This document shows positions 32,597 through 41,293 of a DNA stretch of 60,710 nt, piece after piece (within the stretch, counting starts at the first letter, position 1; every line of letters begins with the position of its first letter). The notes under the pieces were generated by a model, which did not search any database, was not told where the DNA came from, and worked only from the letters and a program-made list of their open reading frames with translations. A program made the translations under genes and the position numbers. Source of the DNA: Acidimicrobiaceae bacterium (GTDB lineage: Bacteria; Actinomycetota; Acidimicrobiia; Acidimicrobiales; RAAP-2); the NCBI GenBank assembly GCA_027315005.1, contig DAHUZT010000116.1, positions 1-60,710 on the forward strand, written 5' to 3'.

Positions 32597-33855
32597 AGGT
32601 CGCATTCGTCACCCCTCGCTACGGGGAGGGGGTGATCGGGGGAGCGGAGACGGCGACACGGATGCTGGCGGAGCATCTGTGCCGGCTTCCCGGCTGGGAT
32701 GTCGAGGTGATCACGAGCTGCGCTCTCGACCGTCTCATGCTCGCGAACACCGAGCCGGAAGGGACCGCAGTCACGAACGGGGTGTCGGTCAGCCGGTTCC
32801 CGACCGCGGAGCGGTCCGTACGCGAGCACGTCGCTCTCGACAGCAGGCTGCGGGTGTCCCCGTCCACGGCGACCGTTGGTGAATCGATGCGCTGGCTGGA
32901 GCTCAACGGCCCGCTGTGCCCGGGCCTCACCGACGCGGTGAGGGAGTCGAACGCCGATGTCGTGGTCTGCTCCCCCTATCTGTTCGCCACCACTACGGAT
33001 TCGGTCGCGGTCTCTCGGGTGCCGGTGGTGGTGCATCCGGCCGCCCACGACGAACCCGCCCTCTACCTCCCGGTCTTTGCCACCATCTTCCGCCACGCGG
33101 ATGGCTTCGTCTACTACACCGGGGCCGAGCGCGCCCTGGTCGAGCGTGCGTTCCGGGCAGCGTCGAAACCGCAACTCGTCCTGGGGTTGGGAATCGGAGA
33201 CCCGGTGGGAGTGGGTCGGGCAGGAGGAGACCTGCTCGGCATCGGGGAACGTCCGTACCTCTGCTATGTCGGCCGGGTGGACGAGCACAAGGGTTGCCGC
33301 ATGCTCGAGGAGTACTTCATCCGTTACAAGCTGCAGAGGAAGGGGGACCTGGCGCTGGCATTCGTGGGACCGGTGTCCGAGCGGGCCCCCAGCCACCCCG
33401 ACATCGTGGTGACCGGTGCGGTTGCGGAGCCCGACAAGTGGGACATCCTGGCCGGCGCCGAGGTGATGGTCAACCCCTCGGCCTACGAGTCCTTCTCGCT
33501 GGTGCTGCTGGAGTCCTGGTCGGTCGGGGTGCCGGTGCTGGTGAACGCGGCCTGCGGCGCCACGATGGAGCACTGCCGGCGATCCGGGGGAGGGCTCTGG
33601 TTCGACTCCTACCGTTCGTTCGAGGTGACGATCGACCGTCTGTTGACCGATCGCCGAATGCGGAGGCGCCTCGGGGACGCGGGGCAGCGATACGTGCACC
33701 AGCACTTCCGCTGGCCCACGATCATCGAACGCTACGGCCGCTTCCTACAAGGCGTTTCGGGTCGGGGCCGCACCAACGATCCGGGGCGACTCTCACCGGT
33801 GCTCGGGGGCCGTCTCACAGGGCCGCAAAAAAAGCCGCACCCGGCGAGGGAGTAG
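32593..33855 (+). CDS. Glycosyltransferase family 4 protein
   Basis: 420 residues. GT-B enzymes transfer a sugar from a nucleotide donor to envelope or secondary-metabolite acceptors. The N-terminal domain shows MKVAFVTPRYGEGVIGGAETATRMLAEHL, and the C-terminal domain has YLCYVGRVDEHKGCRMLEEYF, ILAGAEVMVNPSAYESFSLVLLESWSVGVPVLV with the E-x7-E motif, and LGDAGQRYVHQHFRWPTIIERY. It follows the methyltransferase by 90 nt bridged by two small overlapping frames. The sugar and acceptor are unknown. It sits directly before clpP, whose promoter box is independent. Confidence 0.9.
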   Translation: MKVAFVTPRYGEGVIGGAETATRMLAEHLCRLPGWDVEVITSCALDRLMLANTEPEGTAVTNGVSVSRFPTAERSVREHVALDSRLRVSPSTATVGESMRWLELNGPLCPGLTDAVRESNADVVVCSPYLFATTTDSVAVSRVPVVVHPAAHDEPALYLPVFATIFRHADGFVYYTGAERALVERAFRAASKPQLVLGLGIGDPVGVGRAGGDLLGIGERPYLCYVGRVDEHKGCRMLEEYFIRYKLQRKGDLALAFVGPVSERAPSHPDIVVTGAVAEPDKWDILAGAEVMVNPSAYESFSLVLLESWSVGVPVLVNAACGATMEHCRRSGGGLWFDSYRSFEVTIDRLLTDRRMRRRLGDAGQRYVHQHFRWPTIIERYGRFLQGVSGRGRTNDPGRLSPVLGGRLTGPQKKPHPARE

Positions 33856-33867
33856 AGGGTGAACCGC

Positions 33868-33873
33868 TAGGCT
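33868..33873 (+). promoter_or_regulatory. Candidate -10 box (TAGGCT) of clpP
   Basis: TAGGCT followed by 8 nt and ATG 33882. It would give a transcript with almost no leader. Confidence 0.4.
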
Positions 33874-33881
33874 CTCGGTCC

Positions 33882-34571
33882 ATGGAACCATTTGGTCCGC
33901 TGGATCTGCACCCCGCTCGCCCGACCGGTCATCGACCTGCGACCGTTTCCAGGGAGACCGGCGAAGTTGCCATGAAGACGGGCAATGAGGTCGGCCCGGG
34001 ATCGGACATCTTCCAGCGCCTCTTGAAGGAGCGCATCGTCTTCATCGGTTCCGCCATCGATCAGAACACCGCCAATCTCGTCTGTTCGCAGTTGATCCTG
34101 CTGGAGGCCGAAGATACGGACAAGGACATCGCCGTCTACATCAATTCCCCCGGCGGTTCGGTGACCGATGGGCTGGCCATCTACGACACAATGCAGTACG
34201 TGCGGTGTGACGTGAGGACCATCTGCGTCGGCCTGGCCGCTTCGATGGGTCAGTTTCTGTTGTGCGCGGGTTCCACCGGGAAGCGCTTCGCGCTGCCCCA
34301 CAGTCGGATCCTCATGCACCAGCCCTCGGGGCAGATGCAGGGACAGGCGTCCGACATCGCAATCCAGGCCGAGCAGATCATCTATCTGAAGCGGATGATG
34401 GCCGAGCGCATCGCCTTCCACACCGGCCAGACGGTTGAGCGGATCGAGGCAGACTCGGACCGCGACCGCTGGTTCACCGCAGAAGAGGCCCGTGAGTACG
34501 GGTTCATCGACGAGGTCATCCAGAAGGATGCCATGGAGGTACCGGCCGCGGGCTCTGGATCCGCCACCTGA
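33882..34571 (+). CDS. clpP: ATP-dependent Clp protease proteolytic subunit
   Basis: 229 residues from ATG 33882; ATG 33972 would remove 30 residues. ClpP forms a 14-mer barrel that degrades unfolded proteins fed by ClpX, ClpC or ClpA. The catalytic triad is visible: Ser in GLAASMGQFLLCAG, His in RILMHQPSG and Asp in EADSDRDRWF. The substrate-entry axial segment is normal (IFQRLLKERIVFIGSAID). The N-terminal extension of about 30 residues may be a propeptide. The gene stands alone between two glycosyltransferases. No clpX or second clpP is beside it, although many Actinobacteria keep clpP1P2 together near clpX. Confidence 0.93.
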   Translation: MEPFGPLDLHPARPTGHRPATVSRETGEVAMKTGNEVGPGSDIFQRLLKERIVFIGSAIDQNTANLVCSQLILLEAEDTDKDIAVYINSPGGSVTDGLAIYDTMQYVRCDVRTICVGLAASMGQFLLCAGSTGKRFALPHSRILMHQPSGQMQGQASDIAIQAEQIIYLKRMMAERIAFHTGQTVERIEADSDRDRWFTAEEAREYGFIDEVIQKDAMEVPAAGSGSAT

Positions 34572-34614
34572 CGGCGCTCGGCCTGACGGTGCCCGGCCGA
34601 AGGGAGCAGACCGG

Positions 34615-35703
34615 ATGGCGGTGACGAGGATCGATCAGGTCATCCCTTCGCTGGCCGGTCGGGATGCCATCGGTGGCCATGCGCTGCAGCTGCGCGACCT
34701 CGTGCGATCTCGGGGGTACGCCTCCGAGATCTACTACGGGGATGCCACCGCGGACCGGCTCGAGGAGGGACTTCCGATCGATCGCCTGGGCGACCCGTCG
34801 TCCAACGGCCGCGTCCTGCTCTACCAGCTCTCGATCGGAAGTGGCGTGGCCGACGTGTTCCGCGAACGGTCCGAGCGAAAGTTCGTCAACTACCACAACA
34901 TCACGCCCGCCGGTCTGATCGAGGACTGGATCCCCGAGGTCGGCGAAGAGGTCCGATGGGGGCGTGCACAGATGGGGGATCTCGCCGCGGTGTCGGAATT
35001 CGCTATTGCCGATTCGAGGTTCAACGAGCGTGAGTTGCAGCAGGCGGGCTACCGGTCGACCACGACGGTCCCGCTCCTGGTCGATCTCGCGAGCTTCGAG
35101 GGGACGCCCGACCGAGCCGTGGACCGGCGCCTGGTCGCAGCGCGCGAGAGAGGTGGTACCGACCTGCTCTTCGTGGGCAAGGTGTCGCCCCACAAGGGAC
35201 AGCACGATCTCATCAAGGCCCTGTCCGTCTACCGACGCCTCTACGATTCCGATGCGCGCCTCCACCTGGTGGGAGGCGCCATCAGCGACTCGTATCAGGA
35301 TGCGATCCGCCGCTACGCAGACGAGCTGGGACTGTCCAAGGCCGTGGAGCTGGCGGGATCGGTGACCCACGCCGAGCTCATCGCCTACTACGCCAACGCG
35401 GATGCGTTCGTCTGCCTCTCGAATCACGAGGGATTCTGTGTGCCCTTGCTCGAGGCGATGTACCACCGACTCCCGGTCATCGCCTACGACTGCTCGGCCA
35501 TCCCCGAGACGGTCCGGGGTGCCGGCCTGGTCCTGCCGGACAAGTCGCCGGGCCGGGTGGCCGCGGCCGTCGACCGGGTGGTGACGGACGGTCGACTCCG
35601 CTCCGAGCTGGCCGACGCCGCGAGCGACCGGGTCGAGGCCCAATCGCTCGATCGGGTCCGGCAGGCGTACGCGTCGGCCATCGAGCTCGCCGCAGCGCGC
35701 TGA
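34615..35703 (+). CDS. Glycosyltransferase family 4 protein
   Basis: 362 residues from ATG 34615 with AAGGGAG upstream. The N-terminal domain has TRIDQVIPSLAGRDAIGGHALQLRDLV and KFVNYHNITP. The donor-binding C-terminal domain has LLFVGKVSPHKGQHDLIKAL, VHLVGG-like LHLVGGAISD, NADAFVCLSNHEGFCVPLLEAMYHRLPVIAYDCSAIPETV with the E-x7-E-like motif. It is a retaining GT-B enzyme, sugar and acceptor unknown. Together with the other GT4, the methyltransferase and the GT-C-like protein it suggests a surface glycan locus. Confidence 0.9.
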   Translation: MAVTRIDQVIPSLAGRDAIGGHALQLRDLVRSRGYASEIYYGDATADRLEEGLPIDRLGDPSSNGRVLLYQLSIGSGVADVFRERSERKFVNYHNITPAGLIEDWIPEVGEEVRWGRAQMGDLAAVSEFAIADSRFNERELQQAGYRSTTTVPLLVDLASFEGTPDRAVDRRLVAARERGGTDLLFVGKVSPHKGQHDLIKALSVYRRLYDSDARLHLVGGAISDSYQDAIRRYADELGLSKAVELAGSVTHAELIAYYANADAFVCLSNHEGFCVPLLEAMYHRLPVIAYDCSAIPETVRGAGLVLPDKSPGRVAAAVDRVVTDGRLRSELADAASDRVEAQSLDRVRQAYASAIELAAAR

Positions 35704-35795
35704 CCCGCCACCGGCTGCGACACCGCGGCACCGCTCCCTGCCCATCAGGGCGCCCCTTGCCGGCCCTTCCCCGATGCCAGGTCTACCCAGCTCTA

Positions 35796-38462
35796 ATGTG
35801 CACGGCGGTGACCACCAAGCCGGACAGCGCGACCGGTGTCCCGTCCGGTGGGGGCACCAGCAACGGGCCCCCGAGTATGGACGACCTGTCCGGCGGTCCG
35901 GTGGAGCGGCTCGGTCCGGGGGAGTGGCTCGATCAGGGGAGCGGCCGGCCGAGGAGGTTTCGGCCGTGGAGAGCGGTGTTCCTCGCTCCGGTCGGAGACG
36001 GGCAGGTCCGTCGGCGGGGTTCCGATGGGCTGCGGGTCGCGGTCTCGGTGGTCGCGATCGTACTCAGCTGGCTCCTCACCGGGGCCGGCTCGAATGCAGA
36101 ACGCACCATCGCCACCACCCTGGCGTCGGTCCCCGACGGTGTCCGCTGGGCGGTGACCGCCACCTGGTGGACGACGTCTCTCGGCACGGTGTTCCTGCTC
36201 ATCGCCATCACCTTGCTGTCGCGCCGATGGTCCGCGGCGCGCGACGTGGGTGTGTCGGCGGTGGGCACGTGGGTGCTGACCATCATGCTCGGGGTCGTAC
36301 TCGGCAACGACGGCGGCCGAAGTGCGGCGATCGGCCACTTCAATCTGGCCTTTCCGGCGGTTCGCATGGCGATTACCACCGCCGTCGTGGCTGCGGCCCT
36401 CCCGTATCTTGCACGCTGGTTGCAACGGACCGCCGAGCTTGCACTCGGCCTCCTCGCGCTGAGCACGATTGCCTCCGGTGCCGGACTGCCCGTCTCGATG
36501 CTGGCTGGATTGGCACTCGGTTGGGGCGTGGTCGCTGTCGTGCACCTCCTCTTCGGCTCACCGCTCGGATTGCCGTCGCCCGAAGAGGTCGGGTTGCTCC
36601 TGGCCGACCTCGACCTGCTCGCGGCGGAGGTCCGTCCCGCCGCCGAACAGGAATGGGGCGTGGGGCGGTTCGAGGCCGCCTTGGATGGATCCACCGTCGC
36701 GGTCTCGGTCTACGGGCGTGATGCCGCGGACGCGCAGCTCCTGGCCAAGACCGCGCGGTTCCTCTTCTATCGGGATTCCGGCCCGACCCTCACGTTCACC
36801 CGTCGCCAGCAGGTCGAGCACGAAGCCTATCTCACCATGATGACCGAGCGGGCCGGGGTGCGGGTCCCCCACGTCCTCGCCGCCGGTCCCGCAGGACCAT
36901 CCAACGACGCCCTGTTGGTCACCCAGCCACCTGCAGGCAGGGCGATGTCGACGTTCGCCAGCTTCATCGAGCCAGCCGCGGTCGGATCAGCAGAGGAAGC
37001 AGAGGAAGCGGACCAGACGAGCGGCAGCGATGTCCGGCGCGACCGACGAGCCGACACTCCACTGCCTCCGGTCGGGGCCCATCCTCCGACCGGACCCGTC
37101 ATCAGCGACCGGGCCCTCGACGAGCTCTTCACTCAGATCGGCCTCTTGCGGGACGCCCGGATCGCCCACGGTGCCCTGTCGGTCGAGCGGATCGTGGTCG
37201 ACGAGGACGACCGGGTCGGTATGGTCGACTTCCGGATGGCCGCCACCACGGCCACCGACGAGCAGCTCGGTCGGGACCTGGCCGCAGCCCTCGCCGCCGC
37301 CGCCCTGGTCGCCGGACCCGACCGGTCGATCGAGGCCGCTCTCCGGGTCCTCCCGTCGGCGGCCATCGTCGATGCCTTGCCCTTCCTGCAACGGGCGGCA
37401 CTCACCCCGACGGCAGCCCGGACGTTACGAGGGAAGCGGTCGCTCCTCGCCTCCCTGCGGGCCAGTGGAGCCACGACCGCCGGGGTCGACGTCCCCAAGC
37501 TCATCGAGCCCCGGAGGATGAGCTGGGCCAACGTGGCACTCATCGCTGGCACGGTGATCGGAGGCTGGGCCCTGATCGGTGTGCTGGTCAACGTGACCAA
37601 GTCCTGGAGCACGATCACCGGAGCCCACTGGGGCTGGGTCGCGCTCGTCTTCGTGTTGGCCCAGGCCGCATACCCGGCCATCGCGGTGACCACCATCGGC
37701 TCGGTGACCGACCCACTTCCCTTCGGGCGGTCGGTGGCGCTCGAGCTGGCGGATACGTTCGTGGCCCTCGCCGGGGGATCGATGGCCGTGCTCGCCACCC
37801 GGGTGCGGTTCTTCCAGCAGGAGGGCTACTCGCCCACGGTGGCAGTGAGCTCGGGGGTGCTGGTGAGCACGGCCAGCTGGATCGTCAAGGGTGTGCTGTT
37901 GGTGATCGCACTGCCGCTCGCATTCCGGCACTTCGACTTCTCTGTGCCGCACACGGCCAGCTCGGGTGGTTCGAAGATCGTCTGGCTGATCGTCGTGGTC
38001 GTGGTCGTGGTTGGGCTGGCACTCGGCCTGCTGCTGTCCGTCCCCCGCTGGCGCCGGTTGGCTGCGGCCAAGTTGCGCCCCAGGGCCTCCGAGGTCTGGG
38101 CCCACCTGAAGGTCCTCGCCAGCCATCCCCGCAATCTGGTGGAGATCTTCGGAGGCAGCATCATGGCCCAGCTGCTGGTGGCCTTCGCTCTCGGAGCCGC
38201 CCTCCATGCCTTCGGTGACAGCCTGAGCCTTTCGACCCTGATCGTCGTCCTGACCCTGGGGTCGATGATCGGCGGCCTGTCGCCCGTCCCGGGAGGGATG
38301 GGAGCGGTGGAGGCGGGGATGATCCTCATGCTGAGCGCGGCCGGGGTCGACGAGCGGGTGGCGGTGGCGGCGGTCTTCGTGCAGCGCCTGTTCACCGCCT
38401 ACCTGCCTCCGATCTGGGGTTGGTTCGTGATGGTCTGGATGCGGAAGAGGGAGTATCTCTAG
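35796..38462 (+). CDS. Flippase-like membrane protein (LPG_synthase_TM/UPF0104 type) with embedded degenerate kinase-like domain
   Basis: 888 residues from ATG 35796; GTG 35808 and TTG 35757 are alternatives. Residues 75-260 hold about six helices. About 270-560 resemble a protein kinase-like or aminoglycoside phosphotransferase fold: TFTRRQQVEHEAYLTMMTERAGVRVPHVL, then IAHGALSVERIVVDEDDRVGMVDFRMA. The catalytic loop, normally HGDLxxxN, reads HGALxxxR, so the base and a metal ligand are lost, while the D of DFG-like VDFR remains. Residues 585-888 form a lysylphosphatidylglycerol synthase-type transmembrane region with ELADTFVALAGGSMAVLATRVRFF and GGLSPVPGGMGAVEAGMILML. The stop shares a CTAG with the convergent gene. 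Confidence 0.8.
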   Translation: MCTAVTTKPDSATGVPSGGGTSNGPPSMDDLSGGPVERLGPGEWLDQGSGRPRRFRPWRAVFLAPVGDGQVRRRGSDGLRVAVSVVAIVLSWLLTGAGSNAERTIATTLASVPDGVRWAVTATWWTTSLGTVFLLIAITLLSRRWSAARDVGVSAVGTWVLTIMLGVVLGNDGGRSAAIGHFNLAFPAVRMAITTAVVAAALPYLARWLQRTAELALGLLALSTIASGAGLPVSMLAGLALGWGVVAVVHLLFGSPLGLPSPEEVGLLLADLDLLAAEVRPAAEQEWGVGRFEAALDGSTVAVSVYGRDAADAQLLAKTARFLFYRDSGPTLTFTRRQQVEHEAYLTMMTERAGVRVPHVLAAGPAGPSNDALLVTQPPAGRAMSTFASFIEPAAVGSAEEAEEADQTSGSDVRRDRRADTPLPPVGAHPPTGPVISDRALDELFTQIGLLRDARIAHGALSVERIVVDEDDRVGMVDFRMAATTATDEQLGRDLAAALAAAALVAGPDRSIEAALRVLPSAAIVDALPFLQRAALTPTAARTLRGKRSLLASLRASGATTAGVDVPKLIEPRRMSWANVALIAGTVIGGWALIGVLVNVTKSWSTITGAHWGWVALVFVLAQAAYPAIAVTTIGSVTDPLPFGRSVALELADTFVALAGGSMAVLATRVRFFQQEGYSPTVAVSSGVLVSTASWIVKGVLLVIALPLAFRHFDFSVPHTASSGGSKIVWLIVVVVVVVGLALGLLLSVPRWRRLAAAKLRPRASEVWAHLKVLASHPRNLVEIFGGSIMAQLLVAFALGAALHAFGDSLSLSTLIVVLTLGSMIGGLSPVPGGMGAVEAGMILMLSAAGVDERVAVAAVFVQRLFTAYLPPIWGWFVMVWMRKREYL

Positions 38463-39142
38463 CCGATGGTCGCCTCGTCGCCTGCGCCAGGTCCGGTCTC
38501 CTCCAGCCTCGGAAAGGTCCGCAGTCGGCCGAGGCGGCCGAGCATGCCGACGTCGATACCGATGTCGGCAGCTTCCAGCATCTCGAGATCCCCGCGGCTG
38601 TTCCCGTAGGCCCAGAGCCGGTCGGGCGGGCTGCCGAGTTGCCCGATCGACCGGTGAAGGCGTCGGAGCTTCTCCTCCCCCCGACAGTTCGCTCCGTCGT
38701 ACCGGCCGGTCAGGCGGCCGGTGCCGTCCACCTCGAGGCGGGTGGCGATGACCTCGTGGACGCCGAGCTGCGTACCGGCCACGGCGACGTACAACTCGGG
38801 GGACGCGGAGACGATGACGACCCGATCGCCGCGCCCGAGATGCCAGTCCAGGCGTCGCGAGACCTCCGGACGGAGGTGCCCCCGGAGGTGCTCCCGTCCG
38901 AAGCGGGTGGCGACGCGGGCCGCGTCGTCTGCCCTCGTGCCGGACAGCACCCGAATGAAGACGTCCTCCTTGGTGCGGTCGGCGGCGCTTCCACCGGTGA
39001 TTGCGGCCCGGGCCAACCGCGGGCCCAGGGCCACGATGGCTTCCAGCACTGCAGACTTGCCGCGGAGGGCGGTGAGGTATCCGAACACGCTTCCACCGCG
39101 GGTGAGCGTGCCGTCGAAGTCGAAGGCGGCGACATCGGGCAT
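38459..39142 (-). CDS. HAD-IB family phosphatase
   Basis: 227 residues from ATG 39142. HAD hydrolases of subclass IB resemble phosphoserine phosphatase and remove phosphate from small molecules. The four motifs are all visible: DFDGTLTRGGS, VSAS in VVIVSASPEL, the Lys in CRGEEKLRRL and GNSRGDLEML in WAYGNSRGDLEMLEAAD. Residues 20-90 give the helical cap. The gene overlaps the upstream crotonase gene as ATGA and converges on the flippase-like gene with four shared bases. Substrate is not known; membrane-lipid phosphatases with this pattern exist. Confidence 0.88.
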   Translation of the reverse strand: MPDVAAFDFDGTLTRGGSVFGYLTALRGKSAVLEAIVALGPRLARAAITGGSAADRTKEDVFIRVLSGTRADDAARVATRFGREHLRGHLRPEVSRRLDWHLGRGDRVVIVSASPELYVAVAGTQLGVHEVIATRLEVDGTGRLTGRYDGANCRGEEKLRRLHRSIGQLGSPPDRLWAYGNSRGDLEMLEAADIGIDVGMLGRLGRLRTFPRLEETGPGAGDEATIG

Positions 39143-39939
39143 CAGGCGGTCGGCCGTTCGTCTCCGCAGAGGGGCACCCCGCCCCTTCCCGCGCCGGCTG
39201 CGAAACGCTCCGCACCGATCACTGCATCCGGCGAGTTCAGGCTGTCCAGCCCGAGGCGGGTCTCGGTGGCCAGTGCGTCCTTGGTGGGCAGGCCCCACTG
39301 GGCGAGAACCGACAGCCGGTCGTTGCGGAGGCAGCGCTGGGGGAGACCGGACAGCTCGACGGCCCATGCAACCGCGTGGTCGAGCGCAGTGCCATCGGGG
39401 ACCACCCGGTTGACCAATCCGATGTCGAGTGCCTCCTCGGAGCGGACCTCCCGTCCGGTGAGGATCAAATCGAGCGCCCTCCCCTGGCCGATCAGCCGGG
39501 GGAGCCGAACCGTTCCGCCGTCGACCAGCGGGATGCCGAACCTGCGGCAGAACACGCCGAAGAGGGCATGCTCTGCCGCCACCCGGAGATCGCACCAGAG
39601 CGCCAGCTCGAGCCCGCCGGCCACGGCCGGGCCTTCGACCGCGGCGATGACCGGCTTGGTGAGCTCGAGCCGGGTCGCGCCGAGAGGTCCGGGCCCTTCG
39701 GGCGACACCCGGTGGCGGTCACCTGCGGCCAGTGCGGTGAGGTCGGCGCCGGAGCAGAACGAACCCCCGACGCCGGTGAGCACGGCGACGGCCGACTCCT
39801 CGTCGGCCTCGAAGGTGTCGAAGGCCGCCAACAGCTCCTCGGCCGTGGCCGGATCGATGGCGTTGCGCCGTGCGGGCCGGTTGATGGCGACGACGGTGAC
39901 CGGGCCCGCCCGGGTGACGATCAGGCCGGGCGCGCTCAT
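39142..39939 (-). CDS. Enoyl-CoA hydratase/isomerase family protein
   Basis: 265 residues from ATG 39939. The crotonase fold is seen in VTVVAINRPARRNAIDPATAEEL, VLTGVGGSFCSGADLTAL and EGPAVAGGLELALWCDLRVAAEHALFGVFCRRFGIPLVDGGTVRLPRLIG. The first catalytic Glu (GGLELAL) is present; the second, usually Glu in the xxPE region, aligns to a stretch FGVFCRRFG with no acid. It may therefore act as an isomerase or a degenerate hydratase. It is transcribed with the HAD phosphatase. Confidence 0.87.
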   Translation of the reverse strand: MSAPGLIVTRAGPVTVVAINRPARRNAIDPATAEELLAAFDTFEADEESAVAVLTGVGGSFCSGADLTALAAGDRHRVSPEGPGPLGATRLELTKPVIAAVEGPAVAGGLELALWCDLRVAAEHALFGVFCRRFGIPLVDGGTVRLPRLIGQGRALDLILTGREVRSEEALDIGLVNRVVPDGTALDHAVAWAVELSGLPQRCLRNDRLSVLAQWGLPTKDALATETRLGLDSLNSPDAVIGAERFAAGAGRGGVPLCGDERPTA

Positions 39940-40046
39940 CCCGACAGCATGCTGGATGGGGGTGCTCGTCGCCAGGGCGCCCCGCAGGTCGCTCGGCCCC
40001 GGCTCCTTCGCCCGCCCCGGTCGGGGACGAAACTCGACCCAATGGG

Positions 40047-40075
40047 TCGACAATTGCTCCGGCGGCGGCTAACCT
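40047..40075 (+). promoter_or_regulatory. Promoter of the peroxiredoxin gene
   Basis: TCGACA (40047-40052), a 17-nt spacer and TAACCT (40070-40075). The transcript would carry a leader of about 45 nt with an AAGGAG ribosome site before ATG 40128, so this gene is not leaderless. Confidence 0.55.
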
Positions 40076-40127
40076 GAGGGCCGGCAGATCCGAGGAACGG
40101 AATCACCGACACGACAAGGAGCAGCAC

Positions 40128-40763
40128 ATGGCATTGCGTCTGGGCGACGAAGCCCCCGACTTCAGCGCGGACACCACCGAGGGCACCATCAACTTCCACG
40201 AGTACCTCGGGGACAGCTGGGGTGTCCTCTTCTCGCATCCCAAGGACTTCACGCCGATCTGCACGACCGAGCTCGGTGCCTTCTCCGCGGCCAAGTCCGA
40301 GTTCGACAAGCGGAACACCAAGTTGATCGGGCTCTCGGTCGACGACGTCACTTCTCACCGGACGTGGGCCGGGGATATCGAGGAGACTCAGGGGGCCGCC
40401 CTCAACTTCCCGCTCATCGGGGATGAGGGCCGCAAGGTCGCCGACCTCTACGACATGATCCATCCCAATGCCAATGACACCTTGACGGTGCGCTCCGTGT
40501 TCATCATCGGACCCGACAAGAAGATCAAGCTCACCCTCACCTATCCGGCATCGACCGGCCGCAATGTGGCTGAGATCATCAGGGTCCTCGACTCGCTCCA
40601 GCTGACGGCTGACTACAAGGTGGCCACGCCGGTCAACTGGAAGGATGGTGAGGACGTGATCATCGTCCCCGCCGTGTCCGACGAGGAGGCGAAGGAGCGG
40701 TTCCCGAAGGGCTTCAAGGCCCTCAAGCCCTATCTGCGGGTCACCCCTCAGCCCAACCGCTGA
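40128..40763 (+). CDS. Peroxiredoxin, 1-Cys Prx6 type
   Basis: 211 residues. The enzyme reduces peroxides using a peroxidatic cysteine. The active site is [17 protein letters not shown], with PxxxTxxC; the Prx6-like C-terminal domain is recognised by [51 protein letters not shown] and [17 protein letters not shown]. No resolving Cys is evident, so an external thiol is needed. AAGGAG sits 8 nt before the ATG. It is an independent gene in front of rpsO with its own promoter. Confidence 0.94.
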   Translation: MALRLGDEAPDFSADTTEGTINFHEYLGDSWGVLFSHPKDFTPICTTELGAFSAAKSEFDKRNTKLIGLSVDDVTSHRTWAGDIEETQGAALNFPLIGDEGRKVADLYDMIHPNANDTLTVRSVFIIGPDKKIKLTLTYPASTGRNVAEIIRVLDSLQLTADYKVATPVNWKDGEDVIIVPAVSDEEAKERFPKGFKALKPYLRVTPQPNR

Positions 40764-40835
40764 CGGTTCCCTCACCTGCCCGGGTACATGCCACTCGATG
40801 CCGGCCCGTTGCACGCTCGCTCGATGGAGTGCTGC

Positions 40836-40841
40836 TAGGGT
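40836..40841 (+). promoter_or_regulatory. Candidate -10 box (TAGGGT) of rpsO
   Basis: TAGGGT 62 nt before the rpsO ATG. The leader of about 55 nt could hold the S15 autoregulatory site known for rpsO in several bacteria, but no fold was established here. Confidence 0.35.
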
Positions 40842-40903
40842 GGATGCGCTGGCGTGCCATGCCCGTCGGCAGCACGCGAACAGCAAAGGTCGACGATCCT
40901 CAC

Positions 40904-41161
40904 ATGCCAGACAAGCAGGCCACGATTGCCGAGTACCGGATTCACGACACCGACACCGGTTCCCCGGAGGTCCAGGTCGCCATACTGAGCGAACGGATCA
41001 CTCATCTGACCGAACACCTGAAGGTCCACAAGGGCGATCATCACACCCGCCGGGGCCTTCTGAAGCTGATCGGGCGTCGGCGTCGCCTGCTGGACTACGT
41101 GCACAACAACGATGTCGAGCGCTACCGGGAGATCATCGGTCGCCTCGGCCTCCGACGCTAG
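40904..41161 (+). CDS. rpsO: 30S ribosomal protein S15
   Basis: 85 residues, close to the usual 88. S15 binds 16S rRNA early in small-subunit assembly. The family pattern is visible: [54 protein letters not shown] and [22 protein letters not shown] 40904 is the conserved start; the frame is open upstream but unconserved. It precedes pnp by 132 nt, the classic rpsO-pnp order. Confidence 0.98.
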   Translation: MPDKQATIAEYRIHDTDTGSPEVQVAILSERITHLTEHLKVHKGDHHTRRGLLKLIGRRRRLLDYVHNNDVERYREIIGRLGLRR

Positions 41162-41293
41162 GCGAGCGAACACCAGATTGGGCTCCCACCGAGGTCAGTC
41201 ACCAGTTGCCGACCGCTCCGCTTCGATCCCGAGCTGTGGAGCGGTCGACAACTGGGAACTGGCTGGGGGAGTCCCCGAGCAACAAGGAGCGTC

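Noticed and set aside
37425..39215. Minus-strand frame of 596 codons
   Set aside because: It covers the C-terminal half of the flippase-like protein and the HAD gene in another frame, and contains only Arg/His/Gly-rich sequence.
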